A stretch of 64,000 nt of DNA from positions 1-64,000 of the forward strand of contig CAVZRR010000008.1 in NCBI GenBank assembly GCA_963777725.1, read 5' to 3'. The DNA is from RPQJ01 sp963777725. GTDB taxonomy: Bacteria > Pseudomonadota > Gammaproteobacteria > Steroidobacterales > Steroidobacteraceae. Under the pieces are notes generated by a model that did not search any database, was not told the DNA's origin, and saw only the letters and a program-made list of their open reading frames with translations. Below are positions 56,263 through 64,000 of the stretch, piece after piece; position 1 is the first letter of the stretch; the number at the start of each line of letters is the position of its first letter. A program made the translations under genes and the position numbers.

Positions 56263-58220
56263 TTACTGCGCGGACGCGGAAGCATCCGCGGCCGCCGGGC
56301 GAATCATGCCGCGCCAGGCGTTGGCATCGCGCGGCTTGCCGTCCTCGAGCCACGCGAAAACCAGCGAATGCCAGTGCACGCGCTGCACGTAGGCGCGCGT
56401 CTCGTTGTACGGGATGTTCTCCACCCAGACGTCCGTTTCCATCGGCGCGGTCGGCAGCCAGCGTCGGGCCGCGCCCGGCCCCGCGTTGTAGCCGGCGATC
56501 GCAATCGGCCACTGGCCGTCGGCCCGGTCGAGCAGTCCGCGCAGATAGGTGGAGCCGAGCTTCACGTTCACGGATGGAATCAGCAGGTCGCCGAGCGAAG
56601 GCCGCGCGCAGCCCCGCGGAGGCGGCCGTGCGGCGCGCGGTTTCCGGCAGCAGTTGCATCAAGCCGGTCGCGCCCGCGCTCGAGCGCGCGTCGGTGCGGA
56701 ACAGGCTCTCCTGGCGGATCACCGCGTAGATCAGTTCCTCGGGCAGCCGTGTCGCGCGCGCCGCCTGGCGCACCTCGGCGTCGAACGGCCTCGGGTACAG
56801 CAACTCGTAGTCATTGAAGATGCCGAGCTTGGCCGCCGTCGCGATCGCCTGCAGGTGCCAGCCCCAGCCCGAGGCCAGCCGCACGGCCTGCGCCTGCAGC
56901 TCCGGTGCGAGCGCATCCGTCGCCACGCGCCACTCCAGGTTCGCTTCGCTCTGCAGATCCACCAGGATCAGTTCGCGCGTCCGCACGAGCCCCGGTTCGG
57001 CAGCGACACGCTGCAACGTGGCGGCATCGCGCGGAATCGGCTGCAGCGACGGCGTAAAGCGCTGGCCGAGCCGCGCGGCGGACAGCGCTGCGTACCAGTT
57101 GTCGGTCGGCAGCACGGCCGCATAACCGCGGCTGGCGGCCTCTCGATCGCCGCGTTGCTCGGCGGCGCGCGCATCCCAGTAGCGCCAGCGATTCTGGTTG
57201 CGCAACGTCTCGGGCATCTCGGCAAGCGCCCGCTGCACGAGCGCCCAGTCGCCGACCCACAGCGCGGCACGCACGCGCCACTCGTGGCCGCGCTCGTCGA
57301 GGTCGTCGGGGTGCACTTTCGCGAAGAATTCCAGCGTGCGCGGATGGCGACTCCACGCGAACGGCAACGCGACGGCCAGCGCGAACGGGCTCGCGGCGCG
57401 CTCGTCGAAACCGCGCGCCTGGACGAGTGCCGGAAACCGTGCTGCTGCGGCCTCCGTGTCGGCACGCGCCGCACGTGACCACCCGTCGAGCAGCGCGGGC
57501 GTCTCGACGGCGCGGCTGGGCGCGGCGATCAGGGCGTCGACCGCGGTTCGCGGCTGCTCGATCAAGGCCGCCCATTGGTTGATCGGTGCCGCCTGCGCGT
57601 CCGGCAGCGAACGCGCGAGGAAACGTGCCAGCGCCGCTTCGCCCGCACCCAGGGCGAGGCGGGCCCGCTTCTCGACCAGCGCCGGGGTCAGCAGCGATTG
57701 TCCGCGCAGCCAGTCGATGACCGGATCGCAGGCGGGCGGCAGGCTGCCCGGCGTGAGGTACATCGCCGTCGCGGATTCCTCGAGCCCCGCGGTTCGCCCG
57801 AGCGCGATGCGGGCCGCGAGTGCGTTGCAGCGGGCGGCCGCTGTGTCGTCGAGGTCCTCGCGATAGGCGGTGAGGTAGGCGTCCCACTGCTTGCGCAGCG
57901 CGAGTTCCATCAACCAGCTGCGGCGCAACGAACGCGCGACCGGCTGGTCGCCGTTGGCCGCCAGGAATGCCGCGATGTCCGCGGCAGCCGCCGGATCCGT
58001 AAGCCGGCGCTGCAGGCGCGCGGCCTGCAGGTACGGGTAGAGCGGGTAGCTGCGCAGGGCGTCGCTGTCCGTCGACCGCGGCGTCGGGTGCGAGGGTGGC
58101 GACCGCGGCGTAGGCCGACTGGAACTCGCGGCGGGCTGCGGAGTTTGGATCGGCTTTGACCGCTGCGGTAGACAGGACCAGGAGCAGCGCGGCGAATCGG
58201 AACAAGGGCATCAGACGCAT
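56263..58220 (-). CDS. slt: Soluble lytic murein transglycosylase (two frame breaks)
   Basis: Periplasmic enzyme cleaving peptidoglycan with 1,6-anhydro-MurNAc formation. Signal peptide MRLMPLFRFAALLLVLSTAA with cleavage near AVKA. The long helical U/L-domain contains LRGQSLLTPALVEKRARLAL and WRYWDARAAEQRGDREAASR. The C-terminal SLT domain has the catalytic Glu in AVIRQESLFRTDARSSAGATG and LMQLLPETA; after a slip near 56605 it continues NVKLGSTYLRGLLDRADGQW and AIAGYNAGPGAARRW. The other slip is near 58085. About 650 residues, the Slt70 length. Confidence 0.87.
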
Positions 58221-58475
58221 CCGCACAGTTTACCGACAGGTCTGCATCCAGCGCTGATCCACGGGCAAGCTACTTGCAGAAGCGCCACCGGTCTTGAGTA
58301 CCAGGTCGGTAAGTCCATGATTCTCAAAGATTCGCGGTCTCGCCAGAATTGGGATTCCGCAAATCCGACGGATCCGACCACCGGCACCTCTCGGAAAGCA
58401 CGGTTAACAATTCTGTTGCGGTGCCGCAAACTGCGCGGTACGCCCGCGTGGACTCAAACGAAGGGAGATGTCCCC

Positions 58476-60626
<2,151 letters not shown>

Positions 60627-60660
60627 CCCTCGGCCCATCACGAATTCGGGAGAGATCAAC

Positions 60661-61836
60661 ATGAGTCTCAATGCACGCGATGTCGTCATCATCGATGGCG
60701 TCCGCACTGCCATGGGCCGCTCGAAGGGCGGCATGTTCCGCAATGTGCGGGCCGAAGTGCTGTCGGCCGAGCTGATCAAGGCGCTGTTCAAGCGCAATCC
60801 TGCGGCCGACATGAACGAGGTCGAGGACGTGATCTGGGGCTGCGTGAACCAGACGCTCGAGCAGGGCATGAACATCGCCCGCAATGCGCTGCTGCTCGCG
60901 GGCCTGCCGCACCATGTGGCTGGCCAGACCGTGAACCGGCTGTGCGGCTCATCGATGCAGGCGCTGCACACGGCGGCTGCGCAGATCATGACGGGCCAGG
61001 GCGACGTGTTCGTGATCGGCGGCGTCGAGCACATGGGCCACGTCGGCATGATGCACGGCATCGACCTGAACCCGTCGGCGTCGAAGTACTACGCCAAGGC
61101 CTCGAACATGATGGGCCTCACGGCCGAGATGCTCGGCCGCATGCACGGCATCACCCGCGAGATGCAGGACCAGTTCGCCGCGCGCTCGCACGCAAAGGCC
61201 TGGGAAGCCACGCAGACCGGGCGCTTCAAGAACGAGATCGTCGGCATCGAAGGCCACGACGCGAACGGCTTCCGCGTGCTGTGCGAGATCGACGAGGTGA
61301 TCCGTCCCGAGACGACGGTCGCCGGACTCGCGGCGCTGGCGCCGGCGTTCGATCCGAAGAACGGCACCGTCACGGCCGGCTCGTCGTCGGCGATTTCGGA
61401 CGGCGCCTCGGCGATGCTGGTGATGAGCTACGAGCGGGCCAAGGCGCTCGGCCTGAAGCCGCGCGCGAAGATCGTCTCGATGGCCGTCGCTGGCTGCGAC
61501 CCGGCGATCATGGGTTACGGCCCGGTGCCGGCGACCAAGAAGGCGCTGAAGCGCGCCGGCCTCAAGATGGAGAACATCGAGGTCGCCGAGCTGAACGAGG
61601 CGTTTGCCGCGCAGTCACTGCCGGTGATCAAGGACCTCGGCTTGATGGACACGTTCGACTCGAAGGTGAACCTGAACGGCGGCGCGATCGCGCTCGGCCA
61701 CCCGCTGGGCTGCTCCGGCGCGCGCATCACGACCGCGCTGGTCAACGTCATGGAGCAGAAGGGCGCCACGCTCGGCCTGTCGACGATGTGCATCGGCCTC
61801 GGCCAGGGCATCACGACGGTGCTCGAGCGGACCTGA
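60661..61836 (+). CDS. fadA: FadA: 3-ketoacyl-CoA thiolase
   Basis: Thiolytic cleavage of 3-ketoacyl-CoA, beta subunit of the FadBA complex. 391 residues; acyl-enzyme cysteine in TVNRLCGSSMQALHTAA, catalytic His in GGAIALGHPLGCSGARI and second Cys in LSTMCIGLGQGITTVLE. Family start MSLNARDVVIIDGVRTAMGR preceded by GGGAGA. In an operon with fadB. Confidence 0.96.
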   Translation: MSLNARDVVIIDGVRTAMGRSKGGMFRNVRAEVLSAELIKALFKRNPAADMNEVEDVIWGCVNQTLEQGMNIARNALLLAGLPHHVAGQTVNRLCGSSMQALHTAAAQIMTGQGDVFVIGGVEHMGHVGMMHGIDLNPSASKYYAKASNMMGLTAEMLGRMHGITREMQDQFAARSHAKAWEATQTGRFKNEIVGIEGHDANGFRVLCEIDEVIRPETTVAGLAALAPAFDPKNGTVTAGSSSAISDGASAMLVMSYERAKALGLKPRAKIVSMAVAGCDPAIMGYGPVPATKKALKRAGLKMENIEVAELNEAFAAQSLPVIKDLGLMDTFDSKVNLNGGAIALGHPLGCSGARITTALVNVMEQKGATLGLSTMCIGLGQGITTVLERT

Positions 61837-61982
61837 GTTCGACTGCGGCGGGGGCGGCCACCGGTTGGCCGCCCCCGCCGGCGTCTCGAGCCCGGAACTC
61901 GGACCGCAGTGGCAGTGTCCACTGCGGTATGCGCCGCTGCACGCGGCGCGGATCGACCCGAACCCCGGGGGAGGCAGCGATC

Positions 61983-62267
61983 ATGCCCAGACCACCCTCA
62001 CGTCGCGCGCCCGCGATGGCGGGTGCCGTCCGCCCACTCCCGTCCCATTACGGCGCGTTCGAATCCCCCGAGCAGCTCGCCGGCGACGCGCGGATCTCGC
62101 CGAGCGTGCGCGAGTGGCTGCTCAACGAATGGGCCGAGGACCTCAAGGCGCAGCTGCGGGCATCCGACGAAAACATGGCCAGCGAACAGCCGGGCCGCGC
62201 CGGGGAACTCCTGCGGCGCGTGCACGTCTGCCTCGAGCGGCTGTCACCTCCCGAGGGCCGGCACTGA
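61983..62267 (+). CDS. Small conserved hypothetical protein
   Basis: 94 residues with GGGGGAGG upstream of ATG 61983, which supports translation. Sequence MPRPPSRRAPAMAGAVRPLP, then HYGAFESPEQLAGDARISPS, VREWLLNEWAEDLKAQLRAS and DENMASEQPGRAGELLRRVH. It resembles a recurrent proteobacterial small-protein pattern (F-x-S-P-E-x-L... W-x-x-D... A-x-D-E-x-M) of unknown function. It lies between fadA and an acyl-CoA dehydrogenase in the same direction. Confidence 0.65.
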   Translation: MPRPPSRRAPAMAGAVRPLPSHYGAFESPEQLAGDARISPSVREWLLNEWAEDLKAQLRASDENMASEQPGRAGELLRRVHVCLERLSPPEGRH

Positions 62268-62391
62268 ATCGGGCCCGCGGGTCGAGGCGGACGCCCACGG
62301 GGCGACGCTTGGCTGCACTGCACAAAACCCCGATACCGGGCGGAGGCCGGTTGCGCGATATTCGGCCGCACCGAATACGCCGGGAGGCTCC

Positions 62392-64000
62392 ATGGACACC
62401 AAGGCCAAAGACGACGCAATGCAACTGGCGGAAGACGCGCGCCAGGCCGACTGGGAAGCGGTGAGCTTCACCGCCGAGGTGTTCAAGGGCAACTTCCGCT
62501 GGGACCTGCTGCATCCGTTCCCGGCGCAGTCGGCCGAGGACAAGAAGATCGGCGACGACTACATCGAGAAGATCCGCCCGGTCATCGAGAAGAACATCGA
62601 TCCGTGGCAGATCGACGAGGACGGCGAGTACCCCCGCGAGGCGCTCGAGGCCATGGCTGCGGTCGGCCTCTTCGGCATGAAAGTCCCGAAGGAATATGGC
62701 GGTCTCGGCTTCTCGGTCACGAACTACGCCCGCGTGCTCGGCTTCATCGGCGGTTACTGCGCGTCCACGGTCGCCTTCATCTCGGCGCACCAGAGCATCG
62801 GCGTGCCGCAGCCGCTCAAGGAATTCGGCACCGAGGAGCAGAAGCGCAAGTACCTGCCCCGGCTCGCGAAGGGCGAGATCTCGGCATTCGCGCTCACCGA
62901 GCCGGGTGTCGGCTCCGACCCGGCGCGCATGACGACCATCGCGACACCGTCCGCGGACGGCAAGTACTACGTGCTGAACGGCGACAAGCTCTGGTGCACG
63001 AACGTCACCGACCCGAAGACGACGCTGATCGCGGTGCTGGCGCGCACCCCGGACAAGGTGCTGCCGAACGGCAAGTCGCTGCCGCAGATCTCGTGCTTCG
63101 TGGTCGAGACCGCGTGGCCGGGCGTCGAGCGCGTGCGGCGCTCGCGCTTCATGGGCCTGCGCGGCATCGCCAATGGCGTCGTCGCCTTCAAGGACGTCAA
63201 AGTCCCGGCCGAGAACCTGATCGGCAAGCCGGGCGAGGGCCTCAAGATCGCGCTCGCGACGCTGAACGTCGGCCGCCTGGGGATCCCGGCCGCGGCGATC
63301 GGCGGCGGCATGGCGCTCGTCGATGACGCCAAGTGGTGGACCTCGACGCGGCAGCAGTGGGGCCAGCCGGTCGGCAAGCACCAGGCCGTGGCGAAGATGA
63401 TCTCGGGCTACATGGCGCAGTTGTTCGCGATGAAGGCGATGGTCAACGTCGCCTGCGCGTTCGCCGACCACAAGAACGCCGACATCCGTCTCGAGGCCGC
63501 GGCCGCCAAGTACTGGTGCTCCGAGACGCTGTGGAAGATGTACGACGACTACCTGCAGGTGCGCGGCGGGCGCGGTTACGAGAACGCCAAGTCGCTGTAC
63601 GAGCGTGGCGAGCGCCCGACGGCCGTCGAGATGGGCCTGCGCGACGCGCGCATCAATCGCATCTTCGAGGGCTCGTCGCAGGTCATGCACCTGATCATGG
63701 CGCGCGAGGCGCTCGACACGCACTTCAAGCTCGTCATGCCGATCCTGCAGCCGAAGCCCGGCCAGAAGGTCACCAAGAGCGAGGCCATGATGAAGGCGGC
63801 CGGCTTCTACGGCACCTGGCTGCCGAAGCTGTTCCTGCCCGACACGGGCGGCCACCTCGAGGCGAAGCACCTCTCCGAGCGCAACCGCAAGCACCTCGCG
63901 TACGCGGCAAAGACCAGCAAGCTGCTCGCGCGCCGGCTGTTCGCGACCATGGCGAAGTACGGCCCGAAGCTCGAGAAGGAGCAGATCATCCTCGGCAACT
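62392..64000 (+). CDS. Acyl-CoA dehydrogenase (3' end beyond window)
   Basis: FAD enzyme for the first beta-oxidation step; 536 residues visible, unfinished. Helical N-domain with EALEAMAAVGLFGMKVPKEY GGLGF, the ACAD signature FALTEPGVGSDPARMTTIA and WCTNVTDPKTTLIAVL, then KGGRGYE-like block LQVRGGRGYENAKSLYERGE and RDARINRIFEGSSQVMHLIM. The extension after about residue 445 (KAAGFYGTWLPKLFLP) is typical of long bacterial VLCAD-like enzymes. GGGAGG precedes ATG 62392. Follows fadBA, so it likely supplies that pathway. Confidence 0.93.
   Translation, partial: MDTKAKDDAMQLAEDARQADWEAVSFTAEVFKGNFRWDLLHPFPAQSAEDKKIGDDYIEKIRPVIEKNIDPWQIDEDGEYPREALEAMAAVGLFGMKVPKEYGGLGFSVTNYARVLGFIGGYCASTVAFISAHQSIGVPQPLKEFGTEEQKRKYLPRLAKGEISAFALTEPGVGSDPARMTTIATPSADGKYYVLNGDKLWCTNVTDPKTTLIAVLARTPDKVLPNGKSLPQISCFVVETAWPGVERVRRSRFMGLRGIANGVVAFKDVKVPAENLIGKPGEGLKIALATLNVGRLGIPAAAIGGGMALVDDAKWWTSTRQQWGQPVGKHQAVAKMISGYMAQLFAMKAMVNVACAFADHKNADIRLEAAAAKYWCSETLWKMYDDYLQVRGGRGYENAKSLYERGERPTAVEMGLRDARINRIFEGSSQVMHLIMAREALDTHFKLVMPILQPKPGQKVTKSEAMMKAAGFYGTWLPKLFLPDTGGHLEAKHLSERNRKHLAYAAKTSKLLARRLFATMAKYGPKLEKEQIILGN

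Noticed and set aside
58299..58311. TACC-N5-GGTA dyad upstream of fadB as a firm FadR/PsrA site
   Set aside because: Short arms and no good match to a known consensus; mentioned only as a possibility in the fadB entry.

Overview
The window is about 70% GC, with densely packed genes, many 4-11 bp start/stop overlaps and purine-rich ribosome binding sites. Gene content (red-type RuBisCO cluster, TonB receptor, TRAP transporter, FadBA, NikR, Slt-type transglycosylase) points to a metabolically versatile proteobacterium, most likely a gammaproteobacterium able to grow auto- or mixotrophically. The taxonomic call is an inference from gene families only.

Layout. 1-5754: a Calvin-cycle operon, cbbR (partial, divergent) / cbbL-cbbS-cbbX-fbp-prk. 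5810-17785: two cation P-type ATPases (the first with about seven frame breaks), a FAD carotenoid/retinol-type oxidoreductase, a zinc-metallopeptidase/ATP-grasp gene pair, nikR, a small exported protein and a cardiolipin synthase. 17857-34307: the most remarkable part, a two-sided island for breaking down sulfoquinovose (the sulfolipid head-group sugar) and its glycerol aglycone. On the plus strand: GntR regulator, YihV-type kinase, LacD/YihT-type aldolase, fucose-isomerase-like isomerase, GH31 glycosidase and TonB receptor. On the minus strand: suyA-suyB-comC-slcC-glpD-glpK-hydroxylase. An identical AT-rich 12-mer lies in the divergent promoter and in front of the TonB receptor. 34420-37312: TRAP transporter. 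37309-44924: an LMW-PTP-like protein lacking the catalytic cysteine, glutathione reductase, a NamZ-like muramidase, a DOMON-like protein, a patatin, a FAD amine oxidase, YhhN and an ADC-like protein. 44943-50961: ppdK, gnd, pgl, zwf. 51038-55460: a TGS GTPase, then a phospholipid-type cluster (CDP-alcohol transferase, PlsC-CdsA fusion, two membrane proteins). 55457-55643: a promoter/hairpins/terminator unit that looks like a small RNA. 55730-64000: a hypothetical gene, Slt lytic transglycosylase, fadB, fadA, a small protein and an acyl-CoA dehydrogenase cut by the window end.

How the parts fit. Proposed flow: TonB receptor and perhaps TRAP uptake of sulfoquinovosyl glycerol; GH31 hydrolysis to sulfoquinovose plus glycerol; isomerase, kinase and aldolase give DHAP plus sulfolactaldehyde. 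After oxidation to sulfolactate by a dehydrogenase not present here, SlcC and ComC invert its configuration through sulfopyruvate, and SuyAB releases sulfite and leaves pyruvate. GlpK/GlpD burn the glycerol. PpdK could lift pyruvate to PEP. Sulfite electrons could in principle support CO2 fixation by the adjacent Calvin operon (inference).

Quality caveat. About 17 genes carry single-base frame breaks, clustered at 5.9-8.2 kb and 19.6-23.7 kb. Conserved residues continue across them, so I read most as assembly/base-calling errors rather than gene decay. Coordinates for those genes span the repaired reading.
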